Part shown: positions 35,703-46,367 of the stretch, piece after piece
Layout of the letters: every line of letters begins with the position of its first letter
Position numbering within the stretch: the stretch's first letter is position 1
Assembly: GCA_002989075.1 (NCBI GenBank)
Contig: PSQN01000012.1
Span: forward strand, 1,302,001 to 1,366,000
Length of the DNA stretch: 64,000 nt
Reading direction: 5' to 3'
Source of the DNA: Arthonia radiata
Taxonomy: Eukaryota > Ascomycota > Arthoniomycetes > Arthoniales > Arthoniaceae
The notes under the pieces: model-generated
What the model saw: only the letters and a program-made list of their open reading frames with translations
The model's database searches: none
Told to the model about the DNA's origin: nothing
Program-made: the position numbers and the translations under genes

Positions 35703-36873
35703 AATTGATGATTTGGGCTGGAGGTAAGTGGAATTGGAGGGAGTTGTGTTGCAGAGAGTGGGATTGTATATAAGTTCGATTGGAGGTGAGGGGATCGTTG
35801 AATAGAGAGGTACTGTTGTTCTTGCTGCTGTCTGAAGATCAGGAGGTGTGCTAACCAGAGCGCTTTTATATTTTCAATATTGCAAGCGAGGTAGAAAATA
35901 GCAGTTACAGCTGTAAAGAGGCCGAATGCCAGTGGCAGCGGTGGGATTTAGCGCGTACGTGGCCTCACGACAGGACCTTGGACTCGTTTGTAACTAAGGT
36001 CGAGCGCTTGTTTCGGCTTACATGGTGCTCGTTGGGGCTCAGCAGCACTTTGAGCGGGGTCAGCGTGCAGATGTCGATATCATCTTAAGCATCGAACTTT
36101 GCAGCCGATCCCGTCTTGCACTCATGCTTTATTATCCAGATGCAAATTGCGCAGAAGCAGGTTTGTACCGTAGTGTCCAGACGAGATGCCACCACGGCAA
36201 CACTTCAGATTATCAAGTGATAAAGTTGTTTGCGCGTGTACCCAACAGAAGCACCACACTCGATTTGCGCATTTACCTAGTTCAGTGAAAGGCGGTAAAG
36301 TCAACAAGGGCTGAGACAAGATGTATGAGCTGATACCCAGGGCGCATACTCATATCGTAGGGCGGTTCATTTCGCCAATAAAATGGAATAGTCGTTGACT
36401 CCGCCAACGTAAAGTAGAAGGGGGTCAAGATGCGGTATCGAAGGCGAAAGTGGGGGCGCATGCATGAGCGGTTCACCCGCTGCTGCAGCGACATCCCAAT
36501 TGAGGAGTTTCCGTGGAACAAAGACTTTGATGCACCGTTGGCGTGCACGTGCACACCTGTTGCCGTATTGGGACTGGGGGCCACGATGCATGCTTTGTGC
36601 GATATCAGTCGAATCTTACTTGTCATGATGGCATGTTGGCTTGTGGTCGACACAAGCCAGTCTTAAAGAAGGGCCGAGTCACGGAGTGATCGCTTTCGAC
36701 TTCGACGACCATCAGCGCTGGTCAATGTCTGCCACCAAGGTAGCAGGATTGAACGGCCACATATCGCTTTCTTCTCATTCTGTCTGCTCTGCCAAGTCAC
36801 GGCTCAGTCGAGATCCTCATTGCAACCACCGCCGCCACAGCGGTCATTGTCGCCGTATGATGCGCAAGGGAGA
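35703..36873. other. Intergenic region
   Basis: About 1.2 kb. It holds the promoter of small ORF C near its left end. Other open frames (for example 36282-36653 minus) are not recognised. Confidence 0.4.
35863..35870 (-). promoter_or_regulatory. Candidate TATA box of small ORF C
   Basis: TATAAAAG read on the minus strand, 161 bp upstream of the ORF C start codon and followed by a C/T-rich leader. Confidence 0.4.
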
Positions 36874-37808
36874 TCAGCCCCTCGTCCCTACCCTTCTCGC
36901 CCGCCTTCTTCTCGCCACGGAAGGGTTCCAGAGCCCATTAAACAGCTCCTCGCATTCATCCTCGTCAGCGCTGTCAAATACAATATCACCGTGGCTTCTC
37001 GCACTTCTTCCCAACTCTTCTTCTTCATTCACGCGCTCGTCCCAACGATGCCCCACTACCGTTCGCCTGCTCTCGAGAATGAATTTGCCCACCTTATATC
37101 GCTGACTGTCCTCTTCCGCACCAACATATTTCCATCCCAGTACGCTCGCGCATACTGAGCATGAGACGTCGCAGACCGTATGCAGACCTGTGACGAGATT
37201 CCGCGGCACCGGCTTTGAGGTGTAGGTATTCGGTAGAGCCGTCGTGAAGCTCATAGTACTGTGATGCGCGGCGAGGGCATCGTCCATCGTAGGTGCGCTA
37301 CGCGAACCATATCCAGCAGCAGAGCCAGTGGCAGTCGGTGATGTTGAACTGAGAGAAGCAACGGACGTCGGGTCAGAGGGGCCAACAAGATACGCGCGCC
37401 CATGTCGTCCAGTGAATCCTTTACTAATTATTTGAGACGTCAAGGCGAGCTCAGCGTGACATTTGGAGCAAGTGATGACGGAGCGGGGAGAAGTACTGAG
37501 GAAGGTTGTGGAGGGTTCGGATGCTACGGCTGTTGGTGAGGTCTGGTGGCCTGTGTTAGCTGTAGAACTATGAAGAGTGACATTTGAGACATACCGAGAG
37601 GATTGAATCGTCTGAGAGTACAGTGGACGTGCTCGTGTTGCTGGAGTGTCGTCTCCGGAAGGGGATAGGAGGAAGAATGTATGTCTGGAAAAGCGGCTTG
37701 AATGCCGATGGGAACGAGGGCATTCTGAGCGCTTCGACTGGACCGTGAAGTAGGAAAAGAGGAGCAGCAAACGCTGGTGCGAGCGGAAAGCTGTGAAAGG
37801 AGGCTCAA
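36874..37808 (-). CDS. Yippee-domain zinc-binding protein
   Basis: Two exons, complement(36874..37550, 37595..37808), with a 44-bp intron (GTATGT donor, CTAACACAG branch and acceptor), giving 296 aa. The Yippee fold is clear: first Cys pair in TCSKC, IISKGFTGRHGRAYLV, then KPVPRNLVTGLHTV, second Cys pair in SCSVC, and GWKYVGAEEDSQRYKVGKFILE. A Ser/Thr/Ala-rich insertion of about 40 residues lies between the halves. An unspliced reading starting at 37770 also stays open; the spliced model was preferred because of the classic branch site and because fungal relatives begin with a Ser-rich FP-containing segment like the one gained. Yippee proteins bind zinc and act as ubiquitin-ligase-linked or cell-cycle factors; the role in fungi is unclear. 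Confidence 0.85.
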
Positions 37809-38362
37809 CGAGCTATACAGACCCGCGCCAAGCTCGGAGGGCTCGCGTTTGGGCGGTTGGGGTCATGTCAACTCATACTGAGCGAGAGGACGAGTCGACA
37901 GTCGAGCCGAGATCATCACGAGATTTATGAGTGGGAGGAGCACGGTAAAGAGCTATTCAAGAACGGAAGACGAGGAGCGAAGGTGCATTAAGCCGTATCT
38001 GCCGGTCAGCAGTTCAAAGGAGCTGCACGCGCGGGCGGTGTGATGCAAGGGCACAAGGGTGACCATTCGGGAGTGGGGAACCCCTTATCGATTGATCGAC
38101 ATCAAGTCACATGACTGTCTGACTAAGCACTCTATTCCCCGCCATATCTTCTTCGTCTCCTTAGGTTGAAACCACCCAAGCTTGCCTTGGGCATCGACAA
38201 CGAGTGTCCCACCCCACAGCATTGAGACGGCTCTCACTGCCCTGTTGGACTTTCTTCATTCTGCCTCACAGCACAGTGTGCAGTCTTGACAGATGCCTTC
38301 GGCAGCCCACCCACGCAAGTTCTTCACAGCAACATCCCACAGGCAACACCAGCAGCGGCGCC
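37809..38362. other. Intergenic region
   Basis: About 550 bp between minus-strand genes; nothing recognised beyond the presumed Yippee promoter. Confidence 0.4.
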
Positions 38363-38692
38363 TCACTTGACCGTGACGGTTGTGCGCTGCTGGGGCCTTT
38401 GTTGACCGCCGACATTCTGACAGTCACCGTACCCACCGATGGGTAACCCTGGGAAAATCTTCGTCCACCACTCAGATGATATGTCGATTGAATCTCGATA
38501 GCTGACCAGGCGCGGAGCTTGAGTCGCCATCTCGTCTCTGGTTGCAAAAGCGCTGTCGTCCAATGTGGCGAGCCGAGTTTGTTGACCAGAAATGAGGCCC
38601 AGCAACAGAGGTAGGGCAAGCGCCTACCGTGTATGAGTCAGCGTTGTCATGGGTCGTACATGCCGACAGCTACGAACAGTCTTGAAAGCCAT
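38363..38692 (-). CDS. Small secreted protein, 91 aa
   Basis: Model complement(38363..38623, 38678..38692): a 15-nt first exon encoding MAFKT, a 54-bp phase-0 intron (GTTCGT donor, CGGTAG acceptor), then ALALPLLLGLISGQQ, which completes a signal peptide. The mature part is about 70 residues, ends RTTVTVK, and contains a single Cys (GGYGDCQN), so it is not a disulfide-rich effector. Without the micro-exon the ORF has no signal peptide. The same five-codon exon with a phase-0 intron occurs in the secreted trio at 41-44 kb, although the mature sequences are unrelated by eye. Function unknown. Confidence 0.55.
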
Positions 38693-39091
38693 TTTGGACG
38701 TAAGTGTGTTTAAGCGTGTTGGGTGAGGTGGTGAAAATGTTTACAAAACGCTTGCGACCTGGATCAGATACTATGTATTGCGGTGCTACACTCTAACGGA
38801 GCGCAATCTGCCATACCATCATTCTGATTGCCTGCGGCTTAGCTGAGCGTATGTACTCCGCTACATCTGGCAATTAAACATGAAACACGAAATCCTCCCG
38901 CAGGCCCTTCCCCAGACGACGCAGAAACGTTGTAGCGGAAGACCCCCTGATTCTCTGGCCGACATTGTTGAGCTGTCATGCTTGCGCAATTGACGAGATT
39001 ATTACGGAGTCCGTTTTGGGCTCTGACGGATCTGCTGCTGATCAAAATCTCTGTACAAGCGCATCTGATAGGCGAGACGCTTTTGCATACC
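38693..39091. other. Intergenic region
   Basis: About 400 bp; nothing supported. Confidence 0.4.
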
Positions 39092-40591
39092 TCACAGCCT
39101 ACCTTTCATCCGCGCATGCCCCTCATATACGGGCAGGTCTCGATTCTTCTCCCTCACCATGGTAATCCATCTCTCCCACAGCTCCTTTCCTGTAAAGTCC
39201 ACCATCCAATCACTCTTCCTCTCCAACAACGTCACCTCTTCAACCACTATCTTTTGCCCGTCGACCGCTTCACTGCTACTGCGCGAGAGTTCCAAGATCA
39301 TCCTGTGCAGCCGCTTCATTCCCTCGGCTGCGCTCGGCGAACGCGGTAGCATCACATGCCAAATGTGGCACATTCCTTCGAAGACATCCATCCGTACCCG
39401 GACACCCGCTCGACTCATGTTGACAAGAAGCAGCTCCATAGCCGGGGCGGCTCGCTCCTGACCCACGGCCGCCCACACAGGTGGGGCCCCACGCCAGTGT
39501 TCTTCTGGCAGCAGCATCGGCTCGGCTAGAGGATGGAGAAGTAGATCCTTCGAGCAGAGCCAGTGCTCGCGTGGAGGAGCGCTAGGCCATACTCGGGGCT
39601 CGTCGGGGCGGCGAGAATAATAGAGGGGGTTCTCCTCGGGTAGGACATCATTTGCCGTGTAAGCTTGATCAAAAAAATGCGGAAGCTGGTAACAGCTGGT
39701 GAGCAAGGGCGAGATGAAAGCGAAGCCGGCAGGGATGATAGACCGAGGCAGAGTATGGCCATTGAATCGTAATTTCGAATCCCGATTGCGGGTCAGGCGA
39801 AGAAGGAAGGCTAGCAAGGAAAGGCTGAGTGCTGCACCACAACTATCAGCGACAACAACCAAGCGGTTCGCTGGGATTGGATCGTGAAGGGCGTCAGCAG
39901 GTGGATTAAGAAGGGAAAAGTATGCGACGATAATGTCGAGCAGTTGAGTAGGCATAGTGTATGTCGGTGCGAGGCGATACTTCGGCGCGAAGACGCGGGC
40001 TCGCGTCGCCTGTGCAATGCGACTTGTAGTCGAGCGAGCTTGTGAGGGACTACCGGAGCTGTGATATGTTAGTTCAGCTTATGTGTAAACTTCATCTAGA
40101 CCCACGTGAAGCCCCCGCCTGTGGAAAATAGACGTGTTAGCTAAGTCGTCTCAAGCAATCTCGGCCCATTCGCTCAAGCTGGCTTCGGCCTTTGTTGCCC
40201 ACGATGGGAGGTGTAGTCTCACTAACAGCTTACCATGTACATAGAATACCGTGGGCGCGTCTTCTGCAATGGGATCTTGTACTCTGTGGGCATTATCCGG
40301 CTGTACTGGACGCGCACCAACCCACTCTGCCGGAGTCTCAATCACAGAGCTCATCTGGTACGTCACACCCGGACGTATCTCATCCATTGCTCTATACAAA
40401 GCCTGCCTTACGTCGTCTTCAGGCGCTGGAAGCGTCACTTGACGGACCCATGTAGGACCTTTGACACCGCGATCCTGAGCAGCCCATTCGTTAAGGCTCG
40501 AGAGTGGGGCCTCTACGCCTTTGGCCCATACTTTGCGGGCTTGAGCCAATGATGCTTTGCGGCTAGTTATCGCTTTTTCGATTGGATTCAT
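39092..40591 (-). CDS. Alpha/beta hydrolase (hormone-sensitive-lipase-like)
   Basis: Three exons, complement(39092..40058, 40106..40118, 40234..40591), total 445 aa. The 13-nt middle exon is needed to rebuild the oxyanion-hole motif: FYVHG, then GGGFTSGSP across the splices. After it come APKYRLAP and the nucleophile elbow VVADSCGAALS, with Ser in D-S-C-G-A instead of the usual GDSAG. A late acidic and His region (FEGMCHIWH) fits the catalytic His. These are hallmarks of the alpha/beta hydrolase-3 (HSL, family IV) group of esterases acting on short acyl or xenobiotic esters. No signal peptide, so intracellular. A Cys next to the nucleophile is unusual but tolerated in fungal members. Confidence 0.82.
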
Positions 40592-41160
40592 GTTCTTGTT
40601 GTGCCAGGCATAAAGCTTAGGGCAGGAGCATTGGTGAACTCAAGGCAGTGCGGGAGACAAGGGCGCTCGAGTCTTTGCATCAACCGCAGAGCATGTAAGG
40701 GAATTTCCTCGGTAGCGTTGGCATGTCAGTCGCAGAAGTGAACGTTAGGGAAACCTGATTATGATGTTGCTGTGCCGCATCTCTGCATGGAACGGCTCCG
40801 TATAAATGCGGCGTAGTCTTGTCACGACGGGTTGTCGTTCCGGGATTTTACCGCTCCGCAATCACGTGGCTTGATGAAATGCGTCAGGGGGTCTAAGTAG
40901 GGCTTAGCCACCCTAGCGTCTGAGCAATCTGCCTCCTCCTTCGACGGTCGTTCTCTCACACAAATAGAGCATACGCAGACAACGCAGACTAGCCGATCTC
41001 CGGCACAGACAGCGACAACTTGAGCATTCCGCATGTGCCAGCGAGTATTCGGCGTCCAGACCCCACGCGGATACCTTTCACTACCGCTCTGTCCTCTTAT
41101 TGATATGCAGACCCGCTATCCTCTTAATGCCATGCACTCCGCACAGTCGGTCGCCGACCA
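40592..41160. other. Intergenic region
   Basis: About 570 bp; promoter of the hydrolase and 3' flank of the first secreted paralogue. Nothing else recognised. Confidence 0.4.
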
Positions 41161-41680
41161 TCACTTGACGTCCTTCACAGTAATCTTGAAGCTCGTAAGT
41201 GGATCAATACCTCCCATCGGAAACGTTATACAGCCTTCGCTACCCGCAGAAGTACCCATGCTGTTATCATGTGGATTACAATCCCTACCCCTGTAGAAAG
41301 AGATGTCCAGATTGTTCGTAAAGCTTGCCCATGCGATCGAATGTGGGTGGTCATCCCTATTGACGCAGATCCCTGGGCATAGAAGCTCTCCTTTACTGTA
41401 GGCAAGATCGAGCTGATCCGTGCACGTAGTATCATCGCCGGCTGTCCAGAGGATGAAGGTAGCTTGGTCGTTGGCTATACATGATGTCGCAGCGGGTTGA
41501 GAAGCACCAGTCGCGGCGTTGGCTTGGGGTTGTAAAGCTGATGCAGTTGATGCGCCTGACTGAGCTGACTGGCTTTGGCCGAAGCCGAACAGCATCAGGA
41601 GTGGCACGATCTGCGACCAAGTGAGCATTCGTTCAACTCGCTAAAGGCAATCTGCAAGCACGCACCGTTTTACGGAACAT
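41161..41680 (-). CDS. Small secreted Cys protein, tandem family member 1
   Basis: Model complement(41161..41610, 41666..41680), 154 aa. A five-codon first exon (MFRKT) and a 55-bp phase-0 intron precede IVPLLMLFGFGQSQSA, together forming the signal peptide. An Ala/Ser/Gln-rich spacer follows, then a domain of about 100 aa with the pattern DD-xx-C, CVN, AWASF, NLDISFYRGRDC, GCITF, SFKI. The same order of Cys and aromatic anchors occurs in the two neighbours. A start at 41628 inside the intron also gives a signal-like N-terminus, but the micro-exon model matches both paralogues. Probably an extracellular effector-like or surface protein; function unknown. Confidence 0.7.
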
Positions 41681-42281
41681 CTCGAGAACCGACATCTTGC
41701 AAAATTATCGAGAACGGAAGCCTCGGAATACGATCTTGCTGCTGCTTGCGCTTTGGGCGGGACTCAGTGTGGCCACTGTCCCCTTTTTGAGCTTTCGGCC
41801 AACCATTGCGGCAAGTATGATTGAGACCAGACAAAATCCGCTCTGCCTTGTACGCTGCGAACATGAGCCTCTCCGGCGACTCAGCCCATCAGGTGAAAAC
41901 ACCGTCCGCGGAGAAGCTTGAATCCTAGCCATCAGCCAACCAATGAGTTCAACATCTAGTCAACAAGATCACCCACAGGATTTTTCGGCTGATCGAAGCC
42001 ATCCTACTAGGCTACGTACTTAGCAACAACCATTTTCGGTATCAGAGGCAGGGGTGATGGGATCGTACGGCTTCAACGTTCCACGGACTTCGCGCGCTTG
42101 CCGCATCTTAGGATTCAATGACTCTAATGGCGTACTAACCTACACAAGCACATTGCTAAACTATGACCGGACGGTTGCCTTCAATCCAGCCTTATCAACG
42201 CCATCGCCCTCTCGATATACTCCAGACGCCCTTTCTACACGGCACAGGTCCTCTTCGGTCTTCTCACTCTAGTTTCAACGC
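41681..42281. other. Intergenic region between tandem paralogues
   Basis: About 600 bp; no gene. It acts as the promoter of member 1 and the 3' flank of member 2. Confidence 0.45.
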
Positions 42282-42778
42282 TTAAGTCGCCACCTCAATA
42301 CGAAAGCTCTTGATAGGCGGCTTGACCCCATCCGGTTGTGTCGAAAACCAAGTGCACCCGTTCCTTTCTGGATACGTCCTCATAGAGTTGGACATTTTAT
42401 CGCAGTCTGGGCTCTCGAAGATATGGATCAACAGATTATCCTCAGGCGTGGCCCACGCAAGTCTCAGCGGGTCCCACGGCAGGTTGACGCAGCCTCCGGC
42501 AAGCTCAAGGCGTACACCCAAATCCCATACCTTGTCCTGCTGCTGGCAGACGCCGTCATCAAACCCGGTGTTGTAAACGACGTATCTGAGAGGGTCTAAG
42601 GTCGCTGCCGCGGAAGCGACGGATTTGACAGTGGATACCACGTCGTCCGTTGAGGGTAGAGGTTTAATGATTGCTGCGACGAGAACAGGAACGACCGTGA
42701 TGAGCTTCGGATAAGTCAGTATATATTGCATAACGTGTGATAGGGAGATCCCAAGCTACGTACGATCTTGCAGAACAT
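42282..42778 (-). CDS. Small secreted Cys protein, tandem family member 2
   Basis: Model complement(42282..42704, 42764..42778), 145 aa. The first exon encodes MFCKI; a 59-bp phase-0 intron (GTACGT donor) is followed by LITVVPVLVAAI, giving a signal peptide. The mature domain has FDDGVCQQQ, GGCVNLPW, LAWATPEDNLLIHIFESPDC, GCTWF and KSFRIEV. These align with member 1 (DD..C, CVN, W, NL.I..F...C, GC..F, SF.I). Four Cys are at shared positions, so two disulfides are likely. The unspliced start at 42731 would read through the intron and lacks this agreement. Confidence 0.72.
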
Positions 42779-43428
42779 CGTGGAGGCTGTCTAACAATTC
42801 TAAAATGTGGACTAACACATTCAATGGTTTCAGGTAACAATGATCTTATAGGCAGACAGTATTGCTAAGATGAACTGTTCGCGCTTCCTGTCCCTTCCTT
42901 CCAGGATCGCAAGGGCTACGTGTGACGAAGCCTACGTCTGCGCTTCACTATATGCATACAGCATCCTATTGGATCTCCTTGAAGACAGCTGGCATATGGA
43001 GAAGCTCATGCGCTCAACGTCGAAAGCATCGTTGCATGGTGTAATATCACAAAAAGATGTACGTGAGCCATACACAAGCATCGTCTCTTGACAGGCGCTA
43101 GACTCGGCTCTAGAACGATTGACAATGCCAACAATAGCGTTCGTCGAGTTTCTGAGGGAGCATCCGATACAACCCGGACGACCGTAGGAACGCGATCCTT
43201 CGACCACTCTTAGGCTGAACATTTGCGAACACAGGGCGCGTGATGCGGACAGTGCCCCAAATTCCTAGAGAGCCAAGTATCATCCCGACAAGATCTCTTC
43301 GAAAAGCAATCACTTTCCAGCGAACACCCAAGCTTCAGCCTACAAGCTCATCCTCCAACCCAGTCGATTACTCAAAAGCTCTATGGACCACAACCCCCGA
43401 CCCCCCACCCTCCTCCCAACCTCACATT
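42779..43428. other. Intergenic region between tandem paralogues
   Basis: About 650 bp; no supported gene. Promoter of member 2. Confidence 0.45.
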
Positions 43429-43986
43429 TCACTCCCCCTTCGCACGCTCCTGCACACTAAAACTCCAAATCTCCGCCGTCTCCTCAACCCTCTCAAACGA
43501 AACACACCCCGCCTTCTCCGCCACCACATCCGTGCTCAACGCATCCCCCTTACACGCCGCCTTGTCAAAAATCGTAATCTTCAGATTATTCGCCGGCGAC
43601 TGGAACGCCATCACCTTCAGTTGCCAGGTCAGATCGACGCACGTGTTAACGTTGGCGCGGCCCGCGAAATTGAGGACCGCAAAGATGTCGGGCTGTCCGC
43701 AGATGCTGTCGTCGGTTCAGGTGTCGAAGAGGATGTAGCCGTTCGGGTCCTGGGGCGTGGGCGCCAGGTCGGCAGTGGAGGCTTGATTGAAAGTTGTGTA
43801 TGTGAGAGAGGGAGAGGTTTTTGCGGTTGCGGCGGTGGCTTTGGCGGTGGGTTCGGCGGTCGATAAGGTGGATTGGGCGTTGGCGATGAAGAGAAGCGGG
43901 GTGAGTGTGATAAGCTGTAAGTGGAACGGTGAGCCTTTGTGACCTGCATGATCGTGGAGTCCATCACTTACGGTTGTGGAAAACAT
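43429..43986 (-). pseudogene. Small secreted Cys protein, tandem family member 3, interrupted
   Basis: Same structure as members 1 and 2: first exon MFSTT (43972..43986), 57-bp phase-0 intron with GTAAGT donor, then LITLTPLLFIANAQ completing the signal peptide (43429..43914). After an Ala/Thr-rich spacer the domain begins with YILFDT but hits TGA at 43717-43719. The same frame then continues TDDSICGQP, NTCVDLTW, NNLKITIFDKAAC, GCVSF and IWSFSV to a stop at 43429. The stop falls where member 2 has Gly (YNTGFDDGVC), so the aligned codon change would be GGA to TGA. The first product is cut before all shared Cys. Pseudogene, or a sequencing error; readthrough is possible but unsupported. Confidence 0.7.
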
Positions 43987-44704
43987 CTCTGCGATGTCAG
44001 TAAGGATGCGCGTTGTATAGATTGTGTCGGTTGGTCTGCTTCGGTTAGAAGATGTGTGGATGGATCGCAAGCAACATGAAGTCACGTACCCGGGATTCTT
44101 GTACCAAGACTACTCGTTCTAAGTACACCTATGCCATATGCCGATCATGAGGGTTCGCTGCACGCGTGTAGCCTCCTCCCACAGGATCCTCGATTCCCAC
44201 AGCATAAGCTGAAACGCGTATTCCTCAGAGCATCACCGCGGATCGCAGTATTTCAAAGACGCAATCGCTCATTCAATGCCCTGGCATCGAGTCTGTAAAT
44301 TACGCAAGGCACCAGTTCTCGTGTGCACGAATGTGTCGAAGCTCCTCTGGCATCGCTAGGTTCAAGTTCTGCGAAAGGCAACCTCGCAGGATCGCGCTCC
44401 TTCGGCCCCGGATCCCTCCTTGCATCCTGCAATGCCCGGAATCACCGAAGGAACGCTCCTTGAAGCCCATGGGGCGTTTGTTCTCCAAAGCACCGCGCTT
44501 GTGGCCGATGAAGAAGATACATTCGGGTAATCTACGTTGAGTATTTCGCGCCCTTCACATGTCAAAATAGCGGGAGCACGCCTGATGCTGAGCGCAAATT
44601 TGGCGTGTAGAACGAAGTGTAGAAGAGTGCTTTATCGCTCATCAATATGTCATTCTCGTATATACACGAAGTAAACTCGTCTCACATACATCCTAAGTCC
44701 CATC
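43987..44704. other. Intergenic region
   Basis: About 720 bp; short overlapping frames at 44300-44565 are not recognised. Nothing else seen. Confidence 0.4.
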
Positions 44705-45585
44705 TCACCACCACCGCCTCTGCATCCTCCTCATCTTCGAAGCTGGGGTCGGCGTAGCGCTCGGTACTGTTGTAGTCATGGTGATGTGGATTGTTGAGGT
44801 GTATGTGCTTGTTGGGCTACTGGAGCCGCCACCGCCGCCACCACCACTGCCGCCTCCATCCATACCGCTAGCGCCCATGGGTCCGACGAAGATACAACCC
44901 AGCGCAAAGCCGATCGGGCATTGTCCGTCGTCGTTGACTTGGCGATGCGGTATTGTCCACTCGATTGGTATTGACGGCAGCGGAGGTGGCGCGTCGCAGG
45001 TATCTGAGCCTGAGCCGTCGCTGCCGTCGGAGCCCGTACCCCCCGGATATGGCACAGTCGTCGTAGTCGTAGCCTCGACTGTCGTTGTCGAGTACGGTGT
45101 GACCCATGTGGTTCGAGTAGTCGTAGAATGTATCGTGCTGGTAGAAGTCTGTGTGCTTGTTCCTTCGTCTGAATTGTCAGAACTGATGATACTGGATGCG
45201 CCAGGCCCGAAGCTTGATGGGTTGGACAACGAGGAGTTTGTCCAGGTGGGAGGAGGATTGTAAGGAGGTCGGCCAGGCGTCGGCGTTGTCGTCGGTGCAG
45301 TGGGCAAGGCGCCGCCATAGTTGCCACCATAATTAGCGGCGAAGTTGTAGTTGTCGCTCAGTCCTGCCTTGCATTAGCATGCGTCGCAACGAACATGTCT
45401 GATGTGGACGACATACGTTCTCCTGTATTCGTCTCACTCGCCGACGACGAGCTCGCCGGCGCCTGTCGCCTATGCGCCTGCACCCTCCTCACATCCTGCC
45501 ACGGTGCCCCCACCTCCGCGGCCGCCCAGCCCGAAAACAACGCAAGAGAAGCAATCAATAGAACACCACGCCTCACAGCTCCCAT
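44705..45585 (-). CDS. Secreted Thr/Ser/Gly-rich surface protein
   Basis: Two exons, complement(44705..45363, 45417..45585), with a 53-bp intron (GTATGT donor), giving 275 aa. The signal peptide is GVLLIASLALFSGWAAAE. The mature protein has Asn/Tyr/Gly-rich ANYGGNYGG, a Thr-rich block (TTTRTTWVTPYSTTT), one Cys pair (SDTCDAPP and DDGQCPIGFALGCIF), a Gly run (SGGGGGGGS) and a basic end (KMRRMQRRWW). The Thr-rich blocks suggest O-glycosylation and cell-wall location. The basic C-terminal tail rules out a normal GPI signal. No known catalytic domain. Confidence 0.7.
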
Positions 45586-46367
45586 CAGAGTGTATATAAA
45601 GGAATAACGAGTGACTGTGTGGAATATTGCCGACTAGGTAGTAAGAGACGGCAGCAAGGCAGACAGAAGAAAAGCGGTGTCTGCTTTACGAGTGCCGAAC
45701 AACAGAGACATTCAGACTGATGAAACCGAGAACCAACAGGACGAAAGGAAAGGACTGCGGATGTTTCCCAAATAAAGATACTGACACCTGTACTACTTCT
45801 GTGGCGCTGGGGCCAGAATTCAATGTCTGTGGCAGAGGGGCAGCATATCTGTTAGAGGCCAGATCTGCCGCTTGAGGAAGAACTTGAGATGCCCGACCGT
45901 GCACAGAGGTGTTCATGGCGTTAGTGGGATCGTGCTGAGACGGATAGTGATAGTAACACTTCTAAGGATGCGGGAGGCGGGAGTTGTGAAAGGTGGCCTT
46001 TGCGGGACGTGCCTGTTCCCAACCTCGAAACTGGGCATTGCCTCCACATAACTCCTAAACGGAGCGCTTACAGGTTTCTGAACTTTGGAATAACTTCACC
46101 ATGCAATGGCGAGTCGTCAAAGTTCGATGAAGTGGTGATGAGCAGGACGGAGCGAAGGATTGAAGTAAACAAACGCCGACAATGGCGTGCCAAGACATGC
46201 CAAGACTTTTACTATTGCTTTGCGACAACGGCAATGTTGTAATACACTCAACGATCGTCTGTCACTTGCATGGAAATACTCGCGACCAGTGTGTGAGACT
46301 GAATGAAACAAGTGCACATCTGTCATTCGTCATAAGTCGTTATTCATACATCCGTATTGGTACAATC
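45586..46367. other. Intergenic region
   Basis: About 780 bp between the secreted protein start and the REV1 stop. A 76-codon open frame at 45686-45916 (minus) is not recognised. Confidence 0.4.

Noticed and set aside
43240-43866. Plus-strand Arg/Pro-rich ORF of 208 codons
   Set aside because: Shadow of the broken secreted paralogue on the minus strand, which has a signal peptide, matching intron and paralogues.
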